64,000 nt of DNA, from contig BDIU01000038.1 in assembly GCA_002118135.1 (NCBI GenBank), positions 167,956-231,955 of the forward strand. Direction: 5' to 3'. A model generated the notes under the pieces. It was not told where the DNA came from and did not search any database. It was given only the letters and a program-made list of their open reading frames with translations. This stretch comes from Trebouxia sp. TZW2008 (taxonomy: Eukaryota; Chlorophyta; Trebouxiophyceae; Trebouxiales; Trebouxiaceae). A program made the position numbers and the translations under genes. This document shows positions 23,703 through 36,910 of this stretch, piece after piece; within the stretch, counting starts at the first letter, position 1, and each line of letters starts with the position of its first letter.

Positions 23703-26700
23703 CTAGCTGCTCTCAGCAGTGTTCTCATCTGTAGGTGGATTCACTTCTGCAGTTCTGTCATAATCCTGAAGCCACTGCTTGATCTCCTCTGCTTGTTTCG
23801 AGAGCTTGCTCCAGACATTGCCTGAACCTACCCTCCAGCCCCAGTTGTTGGTGGTAGTGCCAGGGAAGTTCATACGGGCTGAATTGTCCAGCCTCATGAT
23901 GTCCTGGAGGACAGCAAAATCACGTGTGTGTAGCAGGCGTCATGCAGCCTCTGTGAGTAAGCAGTCAAGACATGAGAGCGTGTTTATGCTGTACATGCAA
24001 GGATGGGATGCACCTTGATTAAGAGGTGATGCACATGACGCTAAGATAGGAAATTTGCGCAGGAGCTTGACCATTTACCTGAAGCATGACAATTGATGTT
24101 CTTGAGACAGACTTGAAGGACTCCCTCATGAAGTCCCCTGCAATGTCTCTGCCACTGACATTCAGATACTTCTTGATGTAAGCCTTTTCAGCAGGTGTGG
24201 CGCTGTCCTTCCACCACCCCACTGCTGTCTCATTGTCATGAGTGCCTACAGCAGGACACTTTGTCATCTAGTCTGCGGCACGAAGCACTGATAGCTGGCA
24301 GTGTGTGTGGGCGACTGCACAACATGCTTGTGGGGTCAGTGTGGGCAAGCACAGCATGCTGGGAGCTTGTGCAAAGTTGAGATACAGCACCTGTGTACAA
24401 AATGAACACGCATGTATTTGGGAGTATGGTCTGTTGAGATGCAGTTTAACATGTCAAGTGGGCAGATACCCCAATGCGTCAGACATGTTACGCATTTGTC
24501 TGGGACTTCAAACACTCAAATGGAGATTGACATACAGATACAGACTGCTGTGCATGAGCAGCCAAAAGTGACCAAGCTTGCAGGCTGGTGACTGGTCAGC
24601 TGCTGACTCGAGATGTGCATTTGCCAGATCTATCGACATTGCAAGATCCATCAAAAATCAAGAGTGACTTCTGCATCTTTGACAAAGCACATGTCGTGGA
24701 GTCAAAAGTTGCAGGGACTGCAACATGCAGGGACAGAGTGGTTCACCTGGGTAGCAGACAGAGTTCTCGTAGTGATTGTGTGGGATGTGTGTGTTGGTTG
24801 CACCGCTACCCCATGCGAACTGCAACACCACCATGCCTGGTGCTCCAATTGCCTTGCGCAGCTCATTGACATCAGTAGTGATGACACCCAGGTCCTCAGC
24901 TATGATGGGCACATCACCCAGTTGCTGCAGATACAAAGTGACCCCTTTGACTCATATACTGGTGGCCAGAACTTCGTATACCATTCGACTGCATACATGC
25001 GCAGGACGGTATGAATTGTATGCCAATGGCATGTGCTCCATGTGCTATGCACGACATTGGGCTTCAACGCAAGTGTTGCCTGATCAACCAGGGAACACAG
25101 CAGCAAGTGCACAAAATGCCTGCAGTTTGCTGTGCAAACAGGAGCTGTGGTAGTGAGGCTACTGAACAGGTGCCCACAGCACTTGCATTGCTTAGGGACT
25201 TGAAGAGCCCAAGTCCTGGTCCCTTCTTCCAGGCGCCACCCATAGCAGTCTCAGCCTTTGCATCCACTGACCAGTACCCTGCAAGTTGCCAGGCATGAAT
25301 CATATGTAGCACATAGATGCCAATCTGGATTATGGTCAACATTGCTGCGCAATGCCAGGGGTCGGGTGTGTGAGCCCTACGCAAACTGAACTTGTGGACT
25401 GCATTGAAGGTGAGAGCTTTGAGAAGTGCTCACCAGCAAAGCCCCTGAAGTGGTCAATTCGTGTCTCATCATATAGCTGGAAAGACCTCCCCAGCCTCTG
25501 CGCCCACCACCTGTAGCCTTCTCTTTCATGTGCCTGTGCGTACAACCAGAGGTGTTCATCACATGGTTGCCCTTGATACTTGCAAAGATGCTGCTGCAAC
25601 AAATCTGCAATTTGCATGCAGCGCATTCTGCACCCAGATGACAAACCTAATCATGCTACAAGTGGTATGCGCACAGCCCCCAACATGACATTTCTGTGCC
25701 TACAGCTTTTGCTTCACTAACCACCATGAACAGTCCAACAGAGCAATGAGGCTCTGTTGGGCTGTTCATGGTGGATAGTGAAGCAAATCATTGTTTGCCT
25801 GCCCAATGCTGATGATGAAGTGAGAGTGAAAGGCCCAGCACAGTTCAACTTGCTACTTTGCACAGGTAGCAGCTCACACACAATCTTGAGCTAACATTGC
25901 TAGTAATGCTACCCATTGATACAAGGTGTGATTGTGAAACATACTGGCCAGTCATATAGTGGACTGCCCCACAGCTGGCCTGTTTCACTGAAAGCGTCAG
26001 GGGGTACCCCAGACACATTTGCTGGGGCGCCTGAAGGGGTCAGCTCAAACAGCTCCTGGTGGGCCCACACATCTGCAGACTGCCCACCAACGTAGATGGG
26101 CATGTCACCCACGACCTTCACGCTCTTGCTGTCGGCATAAGCCTGTGTTTAAAGCAAAAGTCAGAGGTGGCATGTCAACCACAACCTTCACACACTTGCT
26201 ATTAGCGTATGCCTGTGTGCGGAGCAGATGACAAAGTTGCATTTTGGACAGATGCTGCGCAGTCTGAGTCTCACAAAGTGCCAATCAAACGGCAGGTGAA
26301 AGGCACGTTTTTGGGAGAAGCCACGTGATGCCGCACAGTTCTACTCTTGCTGAGATTTGGCATCCTTTGGGTAGCATTCTAGCTTTGCACCCATACTTTG
26401 AACAATGTCAGGTCCACAATAACAGCAATATCAGAAACAGCTGTACCTTCACAGCCTTCCACTGCCTGTCAAAGAGGAACTGCAGTGCAATGAAGCGCTC
26501 AATGTCATCCTTATGAAGCTGTGTGGCCGCTGCCAAAGCTGCAGGCTCTCGTTTTCTGATGGGTTCTGGCCAAAACCACCATCCTTGGTTTCTTGTGTCT
26601 GCCTGCAGCAACAGCACATCATTGTCATCATCTGTTTCTTTGGAGATCAGCACGCCATTTCAAAAGCATCAGATTATCAAAGATCTGGCATGAGCATGTG

Positions 26701-28483
26701 CCAAAGCTCCAAGTTTCCTCCATCCAAGAGCATAACCATAGCGTGATGCAGCGAGTGTAATGCAACAAGCATAACTAGCTTTGCTTCCGAAATTTCCAGG
26801 AAGGACATTTGCAGGACGTTCTGTGCTGGACATAAGCTCAGCGCTCAACAAATGGTCAGGCCTGACATGACAGCAACTTAGACTGTTAGTGAGGTGTGGG
26901 CTAGTAGTGCAGTTGATTGCGCTCACCGGGAATGTGATAAGGCAGTAGAACAAGGCAGAGTCCTCCACCCAAGGGTTTTCTGATCTGAAGGCATCCATTT
27001 CCTTCCTCAAGGAGGAGAACTTGGAACCGTTCAACAAGTTATCAGCAGCCTTCTTGAGCAGAGGGTCTTTGGTGGCTTGCACCTGTACTGCCACACAGAA
27101 ACGCTTTGCTGTGATTGGTATTGTATGCAAGATCAACAAAAGATACCCGCCACAAATGCAGCTGTAATCATTGCACAGGTGCAAGCAATCAGCCTCAAAG
27201 AAGCAGTCAGCTGTTTCATTATTTGCACGCACACATGCTCTCAAGTCTCGCAAGCAGTACAGGATGACATGCTTATGTCCTGCAATCTGCATGCAGCTGT
27301 GCAATGCAGGATTTGAGGGCTAGTTGCATCTGGAAGACCCTCGCTGGCAACAAGTGAGGTCACCTGTTTGTAGTCCACAGTGCCAACCGGGACCTTCTTT
27401 GGCTTGCTTGACCTTGGCAGCAATCCTTCCTCGATCAGCTCATCAATGCCAATCAACAGAGTGCTGCCACACAGAGCATCTACGCCTGCAGACATCAACA
27501 TCATGACTTCTGCAATTTTGTTGGCAAAAGATGAGCAAAGGTACGACAATTTTGTTCGTCGCTGCAGCAACAAGAGTATGCTGGTGCCACGTGTATGCTG
27601 GCAACTAGCAATAACAGCCAAACATCAATCGTTGAACCGTTCAGATTACAAGCATTGCACAAGCCAAAGCAGGATTCAGATTTGCAGATATGGATTGCAA
27701 CACAAAGGTGTTCCTGAGAATCTGCTGCTAGTTGAACCAAACTGTTCAGCTGCACAGAGTGACAGCTTGGCCTTGCTGTGCAGATTTGAAAGCATAAACC
27801 AGGATCTAATGAGGCCTAAAGCTGAGTAAGCATGCTGGATGGCAGCCACAACGCATTCAAAAGCGTGAAGCATGTTGAGATACCTGCATATGGTGACCAG
27901 AACTGTGTTTCTGGGGGCACCAAGGGAAGCACCTGCCACATCTGCATGCCAGTGCTGGCAACCCAATCAACAAACTTGAAAGCCTCCTTGCCAATCTCTC
28001 CAATGCCGTATGGTCCTGGCAGGGATGTAGGGTGCAGAATGACTCCTGTGATTCAATGCAAAGCATTGAGGACTTTCAGCATGCTTTGATTTTTGCATGT
28101 GCTTGGGAGCAAGGAGGATGTTGCTGAGAATTCAATGATTTGGAAGCACCTGCACGTCTATTCTTTGGGCTGGCTGCGGTGTCATTAGAGTAGTTGCTGT
28201 CTAGACTGTCCCCAGTCTTAGCTTGTTGGTAGACGCTTTCATAGTAATTGCCTGTGCTGGGCGCCAATGATGTACTGCTCTTGAGTCCAGGAGCTCCACT
28301 GGTTGCCTCAGGTGCCCCAGGAGCATCAACAGCTGCTGTGCCCCTTGGCATCACCATCTGGCGACTTTGCCTATGTAACCTGGTCTGACTAGCTGCTGAG
28401 CGAAAGTTACTGATCCGGTTTTGCAGAATACAAGGCCTTGGATGGGCTGTTGAATACCGGCTGAAGGCGCCCACGCCGTTCAT
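23703..28483 (-). CDS. DPE1: 4-alpha-glucanotransferase, plastid disproportionating enzyme (GH77)
   Basis: Eleven exons from high to low coordinate: 28483-28150, 28045-27884, 27485-27364, 27082-26927, 26602-26447, 26142-25945, 25533-25434, 25278-25178, 24924-24747, 24245-24079, 23903-23703. All phases fit, giving 624 aa. It transfers maltodextrin units between alpha-glucans in starch metabolism. Family marks in order: GVILHPTSLPGPYGIG, WQVLPLVPP, VVGDMPIYVGGQSADVW, the nucleophile Asp in ETRIDHFRGFAG, the acid/base Glu in PIIAEDLGVIT, and the third acid in THDNETAVGWW. The first about 110 residues are Ser/Ala/Arg-rich with few acids at the start, consistent with a plastid transit peptide plus linker. 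The 26142 exon start has a decayed copy upstream in the intron (26164-26215). Confidence 0.96.
25708..25787. ncRNA. Near-perfect intronic hairpin, miRNA-precursor-like or MITE
   Basis: Arms 25708-25744 and 25751-25787 are inverted copies: 37 paired positions with one A-A mismatch and one U-G wobble (plus-strand reading), and a 6-base loop AATGAG. It lies in DPE1 intron 6, which is transcribed from the other strand. Either a small-RNA precursor or a miniature inverted-repeat insertion would look like this. Confidence 0.45.
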
Positions 28484-29092
28484 GGCCCGTTTGCCAGATA
28501 GCTGCGCAGCAATCGGCCTGCAGCAAGCGTTGCTCTTGGCGGCAATCCAAAATGGATTCTATTGATGCATGCTGCGCACCGACACTCGAGGTCTGTCAGA
28601 AATTATGCAGATCGAGAGCGTAAGCGGCGCGTCATGGCATGTGGCAAAATCAGCACTGCCCACGCACTTCAGCAAGGAACGCGAAAATTGATGCCTTCAA
28701 GAACAGGTGAGCGGTACTGCCGACTTACTTGCGAGCTTCCTTGCAATTGCGCAGGTGCACTGGTGCTGTCTGATCGTCTAGACACGGTGTCAACACACAG
28801 CTGAAAGCTCAGGATCTACGAATGCAGTGACACTGATTAATGCAACAGTTCATGCCGTTCAAACTTTGACCGCGCAGAGGAGGGGCGACTTCAGAGGCCT
28901 AAGGCGTTTTGCAAACTGCTGTCGGAAAAGCATGCAGCGATGAAGACAATGCAGGAACGTCGCGCGGCATCGCAAATCAACCAGCCAGAAGCAAAGGCGT
29001 CCTCTCCTCCACGTTAAGCTTGCATGCGCATCGCACCGGCACGTGTTGCAAGCATCCCTGAAGTGCAAAACAGGATTGCGGGCCTGTGAACG
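28484..29092. promoter_or_regulatory. Bidirectional CG-rich promoter region, DPE1/UFSP2
   Basis: The 609 bases between two divergent start codons. CG dinucleotides are frequent from about 28550 to 29250, in contrast to both gene bodies. No specific factor site was identified. Confidence 0.55.
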
Positions 29093-32000
29093 ATGCCAGA
29101 CGCGCCGTACGTTCTAAGGTCCGTCGAGCCAAGGCTGCTGCAACATGCGGGGACAAGCGGCAGCACAGCACCTGCTGCTGGGTGGCTTGTAGGCCTGCCA
29201 AACGAGGATGGCGTACTGATCAGCAGCATTTTGCGCAGCGACGCAAATTTCGACAAGACTGCAGAACTGCAGGCCGACTTGAGTGAATTTGATGTGCATT
29301 TACACGTAGCAAGGCATCCCACCTCGTCCATGCTGATCAACTCGGTGTCTTGCAGAACAAGCCAGCTCACTGCTGCCTGCTGGCCTTCGCATCGTAGGCG
29401 CATATGTCCTGCTGAAAGACAAGATGACCATACAAAGGCAGTCTGTTGACCTTGCAATCTGCTCCTTTGTGGCGCTGCACACCCATCAACAGGTCAGGCC
29501 TCATGCTTGGGGTAGTTTGATGTCCAAGCCCGGCATCATGATAGCACATTTCATATGCAGAGAACGAGTTTGGCTCAGAGTCAGCTCTTCTGTGCAGTCT
29601 TGACAGCAGACAGCGTGTCATGGTTCCAGCTTCTGAGTGCAACATCAGTCAAACCGATCACTACCAAGTCAGTCGCACAAAGCCAAGGAGATGCATCAAG
29701 CCAAGATGCGCTGACACAAAGCAATACAGATTGGCTCCATGGACACTTCTCAAGCCTGTACTGTGAAATGCCTGTCCAGCTACACATATATGGGGCCAGA
29801 CCTGTTTCATCAGCTGACGCACAGACAGATACATCAAAAGGTCAAACACTGGCAAAAGCGGTAGCCAAAGCAGTTGATGCAGCAATAGCAGATCTTTGCG
29901 GCCCTTCAATTGTTGTTGTGGCCAAAACATCATCTTCAGGTGCTTATATTCTGGACGTGTGACTTCACTAATGCCTGCAGTGATAGCATTGTCTAACACT
30001 TGAGTATGCACTTAACCTGTAATGCCCTGGGTGCCGCTCTCTTTCATGCTTTGCCTACAAGGCAAGGCACGGCATCTGACAATATGCTGATCAAAGCTGC
30101 AATCAATGTATTCAAAGGCATCCTGGCTCACATTGTGCACAATTATGTGCAGAGCCTCGTCTGCTGACACATCCAAACTCTCAAGATACAAGCAAGTCAA
30201 GCCCGGAGGGTCAATGCATTGGTGATCTGAAAGGCTCCTCAGGGGAGGCTCTTGACCTAACAATTCTGACTTCTGGCAGCGGCAGTGCAGGGCCACCTTG
30301 CATTCACTACCAGCCTGTAGCAAGTAATCCCTTGTCTCATACATCTGTATTGATCCTTCTGCATAAAGGCAAGACTGCAAGCAGACACAGTAGAGACAGT
30401 GCTCAGACTTTCACAATTTGGCATGCAGCCCTTGTCAATATTAGCAGCGCAGGATGCACCCTGCATCCACTATCAGCCTGTAGCAAGTGAGCCTTTCCCT
30501 CATGCATATTGACCACTACAGCTGCAGACTGTGATCATCCCAGCAACGAACAACACATATGCAGCTTTTGTATTCACAAGCTAGTGCTGTTCCCTTGCTG
30601 TTCCCATGCTGTTCCCATCGTACAGCAGCACTGAATCCCAAGCATTGAACAAGCTGATTGATTGTTGCAGAGAATAAATTAGCAGCCATAGAAGGTCCGA
30701 CAATGATAAATTCGACCACAACACTGCTAATTAACGTGACAGCGTGTGTGTGGCTGCTGTAGGTGGTCTCTGCAGCTAAAATAGGGTCAATGTACACCTC
30801 AGTGCGCTGTGCATAGTCCCTGATGCAACACTTCTGTCAGGCTTGCAAGCAAACAGTGGGCTGCGCAAACACCTCAGCAGCACTACCAAATGTCACTGTG
30901 CGAGCACGACCACAACACTGCTGTCCCATTTGACACAGTGTGTGGCTGCTGTAGGGGGTCCCTGTAGCTATGACAGGGTCACTGTACACCTCAGCACACT
31001 GTGCATAATACCTGATGCAACCCCACTGTCAGATCTGCAAGCACAGTTCCTTCAGCCCGCCATCAAGAGTCAGCTGGCTGATGTGCAGCAGAAGATCACA
31101 GCAGATGGCAAACTCAGACCTTGGACTGCATTCCAGGTTTGCTTTCTTGGCATGCATGTTCAAGTCTGACGCATGTCCAAGTATGGGTCTGTGGTTTTTG
31201 GTGAAGTGCAAGTACCACCCAAATCACCTGACTGCTGCTCTCACAGCAACAATATGACAGATCCAGTACAGGCTGGGGTAATGTAACGCAATCGCTACAT
31301 TGCAATCCCTGTGCATGATTAGTGAGACCGGTCCAGTCAACTCTTTGCCAGCGCTATCAACAGCCATTTGAACTAGCGGGCAGCTCCAGCACAGAGCTCA
31401 GTGTTGTCCTGCGTACAGATGTGTCAGCATGACAGCAGCTTACCCCCCACCTTCTTGTGTCACATGTCAAGGCCTGAGACAGCGACCATGCCTGTGACTT
31501 GTGCTGGCAGCACAAGAGGAATTTGTTTTGCTGCTGTACAAGTTTGTCTTCTGTACACGTCCAACCACCAGGATGGCCGCGACCCCTCACCCTCATGTAC
31601 CTCCTGGCCACACCCCCCAACCAAGCCCCCAAGCAAGGGCAGGCAGCACCAAGAGATCACCTTTTTCTGACCCCTGTACAGCTTCAGCCAAGTCATTTAT
31701 TGTTGGAGCAGGTGCAGCCACCAGGATGGCTGCATCCCCTGAACCTCCTTTACCCCTGGCCAAACCCTCAGCTAAGCCCCCAAGCAAGGGCAGGCAGCAC
31801 AAACAAATAGCCATTTTCTGAATGCTGTACAGCTTCCGTCAAGTTGTTTTTATTTGGTACAGGTCCAGCCACCAGGGTGGCCGCATCCCCTGACCCTCCT
31901 TTACCCCCTTACCAAAAGCTCGACTAAGCCCCCAAGCAAGGGTCAGCCAGCAGCGCCGCAAGCTCCTCCTGAAGGAGAGCAAGAGCTCAGGTCTATGAGG

Positions 32001-35000
32001 TGCGCTGTTGAGCTCATGCTTGCCAGGGCAAGGTGTTGATAAAAAGACTCTTCCTGGCCACGGTCCAGATGTCATGCATTTGAAGCGGGCTTACAGTTTT
32101 GCACTCTTGATGCCGCTTTGCAGCTGCACCATAGTTGGCTGTGTCAGCTGTAAATACAACACCTTGGTAGCATTTGCCAGGCAGAGCTGCAGACCCTGAC
32201 TCATCCTGCCTCTCATGTCTGCTGCAGGCAAGCTCTGCATGATCGCTTGGGCCTCACCTAAAACAGACCCCTGTGAGGGCTCAGCAATGCTACAGCAAGG
32301 ACAACATGTCATGCTGAGGCTTAATAAGGCTTCAGCAAGTGTGACATGTCCTACTGATGTCTGCTACAGGCAACTGCTGCATACATGCTTGGGCCTCAGT
32401 AGATCCTTGCTGAGGCTCAACAATGCTGTTGACCCCTCAGCGACCAGGGGCCCTCCTTAGGCTTTGCCAGGGTGGCACACTGCAAGCCTGACAGCATGTG
32501 CCCCACATGCTGACCTTTGTCTCTGCTGCAGACAAGCTCTGCATGACCGCTTGGGCCTCCCCTCAAACAGACCCCTACTCAGGCTCAACAATGCTGTTGA
32601 CCCCCGGAGGACCCAGGGGGGTCCCCAGTCCTTGCCAGGGGGTTCTTCTGCAAGGCTGCAAGATGTGCATGTGGGCATCAGCGCACCGCAAGTGCCTGGA
32701 GGAGCAGTGCACATGATTGAAGGCAGCTATGACTACCACCATTACATGCAGGTCAGCAGGCCACATATCTCTACTTAATGAACTTGTCTACAAGTCTGAG
32801 ACTGTCACACTCATGCACATTTGCCACAAGTCCCTGCAGGGACAGTACACATGATGGAAAGCAGCCATAACTCGTAACATCACAAGCAGGTCAGCAAGTG
32901 TCTTTTGGGCTACACCTGCGTACTCTGCAGTCTTGTCTATGCCGTCTGAGACTGTCAAACTCATGCACATTGGAGACTTGTCGTGTCATGTACTCTGAAG
33001 CACCTTGAGAGAGGTGTTGGGCATGCTCAGGGTCAAGACCTTTCAATCACGCCAAGCAGTGTATGTAAATGACAATGCTGGTCCCAATGCCAGCACTCTG
33101 TGGCAACATGGGAGTTTCTCACAGGCAGACAACAGGCTGATTGCAGGTCAGTAGGTGCGGTCTCAGCAGGTCACATGTATACGTGAACAGGAGAGTGTCT
33201 CTGAGCAGGTGCTGATAGCACGGTCAAAGCGCAGATTAGTTGCGACTTGAAGAGTCATTGGCAGACAAATGAAGGTTTCACTGCCTACCGCTGGTTCCTT
33301 GAGTCGCAGCCTGCCTGAGTGGTCACAGTGCCATCAGTGTCTGCACATTGCTGCTATGACATGTGGATAACAACGCTGTTACTTTTGGCTCAGAGTCCTG
33401 GAGAGTTTGATGTACATGCAGGTGCAGCTGCACTTCACACGCTACAAACTTTTCACTGCATTTTGTAGCTCATAAACTTTGAGACAACACCTGCGCAGGT
33501 TACCTGCTAAGTCAAGCAAGGAGCTCTCAATCTCTGCTGTACTGCTGCATTTGACAGTCTCTTGAGCTTGTGAACCACGAGGTCAGGAGGAGCTTGCGCA
33601 CTGAGTGAGCCTGTGAAGTTGCAGCGCTGCAGCTGCTCCCTGTGGCAGCTGGGTATGTGCATAATGGACTAGACAGACAATGCTGACACTGCCAATGCAG
33701 CGTCGCATTTCCTCACTCATTTCAGCTGGGTATGTGCACCCAAAACTATTCTACTGACTGTGTCAATGCGGCGCTGCACTTGCTGCTCAGTCGGTGTCAG
33801 CTGTTACCCAAGTCGCCTGCTCACTGGAGCTCAGTGTGTGCATGCAGGACAAAACAGACGATGCAGGTTGGGGTTGTGCCTACCGCTCCCTGCAGACAAT
33901 ACATTCCTGGTTCAGGCATCAGCACTACACACAGACGCCAGTCCCAGCCCTTCGGGAGATACAGCAGACCCTTGTGGACATAGGTCAGTAAACCTGCTGT
34001 CTTTTTGCATGCCTGCCGGCCAAAAATTTGATCACTGCTCGAGGCATGCCAGTTTGCCATCAAGAAAGTCACTGCAATTGATACATTCCTGGTTTAGGCA
34101 TCAGCACTAGACCCAGTCGCTAATCTCAGCCCTGCGGGACAAACAGCAGACCCTTGTGGCCATAGGTCAGCAGCCCTGTTGTTTCAGCTGTATGTCGAAC
34201 TGTCTGTCTGCATGCGTGCTGGCTGTCAAAAAGTCAGCTTTAGCATCATTCACGCAATACTGCCATCAATCAAAGTGTAGGCTGCTGTCCCAACACTGCA
34301 GTCACATAGCAGGTTGTAAGCTGCCAAATGCTTTGCTGAGCGCAGTAGCTCCTGAAGTTCACATGCAATGCAAGAGGGGCTTCTGTCATGTACAGTCTGA
34401 CCAGAAGTGCAGGCAGTTGGAGCATTCAGGTGTCGTATGTTCGTCATGCAAGCATACACGCAAGTTTATGATGCATGTTTCAGTGTGTAGGTGACAAGCC
34501 TCAGGCGTTTGTTGGGTCAAGGGAGTGGATAGGTGCCATTGAGCTTGGATATGTGCTTGATGAGCGGTTAGGCGTGGCAGCAAAGGTCATCACTGTGTCA
34601 TCAGGAGCAGATATGGGCAGCAAAGCCCGGGAGATTGCCCAGCACTTTGACAGTCAAGGCACACCAATTATGGTAAGTATGTCCCGGTAGCATTAGGCTG
34701 TCACTGCCTGTCCGTTCTTTGCCTTTGCGCCAGAAGTCAGTTCAAAAAGTCACTTTGGTGTGCGTACAGTAAGCGCTTTGATGTTATCCAGCATGCGCAA
34801 TTCAGCGCTGTTGTCTGGCTGCAAAGCCTAGAGCAGCTGAGGATAGCTGTGCTCCTTTCAAATGCTCGGTAGTGTTATCTGAGATGTGCCAGCTAAACAA
34901 TGTTTGCTGAGTTGGCAAATGATAGACATCACGTTGGCTTTGGTCCACGTCAACAGCTGCTGAGCACAATGTGCTGTGATGCACAGATTCCTGACACAGT

Positions 35001-35359
35001 GAATGTTACACGCTAGCTGCAGTTGCTGATGGCTTTTGTGCACATCTTGAAGGCATTTTGTCATGTCAGGGTAAGGAGCTTGTCCAGAGCTTGTGCTGAG
35101 CTTGACATAATGCATGCAGATTGGTGGAGGCGTGCTTGCATATACCTTACTGGGCATCAGTTACAATGAGAAAACAGGAGAGTGTGCGTTTTTGATCCTG
35201 GATCCACACTACACTGGTGGTGAAGATCTGTCCAAGGTGCAGAATGGGCAGTGGGTGGCATGGAAGAACCCATTAGGAAAAGCAGCTGCAGGAGGCCCAT
35301 TGTTTGTGCAGAGTGCATTTTACAACTTGCTTTGCCCTCAGCGTCCAGACATGATTTGA
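29093..35359 (+). CDS. UFSP2: Ufm1-specific protease 2 (peptidase C78)
   Basis: It removes the ubiquitin-like modifier UFM1 from targets and matures its precursor. Exons read as 29093-about 29344, about 29363-29491, 29561-29939, 31033-31136, 31863-31990, 32532-32751, 33848-33983, 34491-34672 and 35120-35359; from the second exon on, frame is continuous. N-terminal region: [33 protein letters not shown] and [11 protein letters not shown], as in UFSP2. Protease core: catalytic Cys in [14 protein letters not shown]; Asp and His in [11 protein letters not shown]. The tail [12 protein letters not shown] is near the usual end. The exon 1/2 junction is unresolved because no canonical splice pair keeps frame. 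Exons 5, 6 and 7 have decayed tandem copies in the neighbouring introns. Confidence 0.92.
30725..31030 (+). repeat. Duplicated acceptor region of UFSP2 exon 4
   Basis: Two copies about 220 bp apart sharing TGTGTGGCTGCTGTAGG, TGTACACCTCAG and CTGATGCAAC. The second leads into the true acceptor at 31032; the first continues ctgtcaggCTTGCAAGCA, a decayed version of the exon start. Confidence 0.75.
31555..31990 (+). repeat. Triplicated UFSP2 exon 5, about 151-bp period
   Basis: CCACCAGG(A/G)TGG blocks at about 31566, 31718 and 31869 each begin a frame reading VQPPGW(P/L)(R/H)PL. The third is the exon that fits the phases of its neighbours. The other two keep similar peptides but have altered splice sites. 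Confidence 0.85.
32225..32610 (+). repeat. Decayed upstream copies of UFSP2 exon 6 start
   Basis: The acceptor and exon start (gctgcag then ACAAGCTCTGCATGACCGCT) recur with changes at about 32222-32290 and 32358-32440, upstream of the functional exon at 32532. Confidence 0.8.
34070..34175 (+). repeat. Decayed copy of the UFSP2 exon 7 donor end
   Basis: Matches the second half of the catalytic exon 33848-33983, including GCAGACCCTTGTGG and the donor taggtcag, but lacks the Cys-coding part and carries frame-disrupting changes. Confidence 0.85.
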
Positions 35360-36189
35360 ACAGTACAGAGAATAACAGCAATTGCATACACTCAGAATCT
35401 ATGTGGTCACAGTCATGGGCAAACGTCAATTCTGTCCTCTCTCATTGCTTAATCAATGGCAAGCTGCGTCTGCAACTTGTAAGGAAGAATTTGAATGCTA
35501 GCAGCGCAGTCTATAGTGAATGCGTCCTAGCAGCAATGCAAGCTGAAAAGCTTTCAAGGCATACACTTGTGACTTCCAGCATCGCAATGCAGCAGCTGCC
35601 CAGAAGATTCCACACAAGACAGCAGATGGAGCTCATGGCATAACGGTGGCATAACGGTTGCAAAGCTTGTTACATCGCATTCAACCCAAGGGAAGGACTC
35701 AAAACTGAAGGCTGCCACTGTCAAGCGTCTTTTTCTGATCATTGTGTATCAAGCAGCTACAAAGCTGTGACTTGCTATGTTACACAAGGCTATGTTTGAA
35801 AACAGGAGTTCATGGTACATGCCAAGACTTGGAGGGTCTACCCAATGAATCCCTGAATTGAAGTTGTCATTCATAACGGCACTTGCCACAAACCCAATAT
35901 TTGGGTGCAACGCTGCATTTCCCAGTATCGTAGCAGTTCATCCATGTCCTGGCTCTACCGAGTCTTCCTACTTGTCGTTTCAGTCTCATTAGGATCATGT
36001 CTGGCTGCATACATCGCTCAGTCTGCTACCATAGAGGCTATGACTTGAGCGATTACCACAAAACTGATGGGATAAGGGTTCTGCGTGATACACAGCATCT
36101 GGATGCATTCATTGGCAGCTGTGAACTGCAGGGGAGTTTGCGCTGCTTGCATATCCTCTGTCTGTTGTTTTTGTCGAGGGAGCGGGGTC

Positions 36190-36787
36190 CTACTGTACTT
36201 GCACCATACCATTGGCTTGCTGAGGCTGCATCAGTCCCTGGTTCTGTTGGTAGTTCTTAGGGCGCCTGTCAGCAACAGCAGCAAACTGAGCTGAACTGAA
36301 TGTGATCTGGTGTCTGAATCAGAATGTGACACATTTCATGAGACTGACCTGAAGAGCATGATATGTGGCTCTGGCTTATGTATGGCATAGTGAACCCAAC
36401 CCCGTGACTGCTGTACACCAATACCTCTCCATTCATTCTGCAGCATGCAGGACAGGCACATGATACGTGCAGAGGAAGTAGCAAGCAGTTGTCATGTTGT
36501 ACTCACCTCAGATAACAGGCGCCCTTTGGGAAGCAAGGCAGCTATGTCACTTGGCAGGACCACATGCCTGCAAGCACAGCGAGCTGAGTTGTATCACACC
36601 GCATCGCAGCAAGGATTACTCGCTCATTAGCATGCAACAGATGTCAAGGCGAAGGATGAACCCCGTCCGTTGCAAAATGACGCAGTGATCGCTCGATCAG
36701 TGCACGGTGCTCCCTCGCTCAGCCTCACCTGTACTCGTACACGTCGTCAAAATACTTCTCGGAGTACTGGATCTGATTAGCCGGCAT
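36190..36787 (-). CDS. CKS1: Cyclin-dependent kinase regulatory subunit CKS1
   Basis: Four exons (36787-36729, 36567-36507, 36437-36349, 36265-36190) join to 94 aa. CKS proteins bind CDK and phosphorylated targets to set the order of cell-cycle phosphorylation. The whole conserved fold is present: [55 protein letters not shown] and MLFRR. The phosphate-binding Arg/Ser/Trp residues and the HxPEPH hinge are intact. The last exon adds a Gln/Asn-rich tail ([13 protein letters not shown]), longer than animal CKS and similar to plant versions. It starts in a CG-rich island with E2F-like sites just upstream. Confidence 0.97.
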
Positions 36788-36910
36788 GACGCAGGAACTG
36801 CCTAGCGCTCCCCTCTACAGCTTGCGCGGCTTTTCTAATCGGCGCAGCCTGGCACTTTGGCTTGAGAATCTGAAGTCTCAATTCTGCAAGAAGCCATCGT
36901 GACAAGATTA

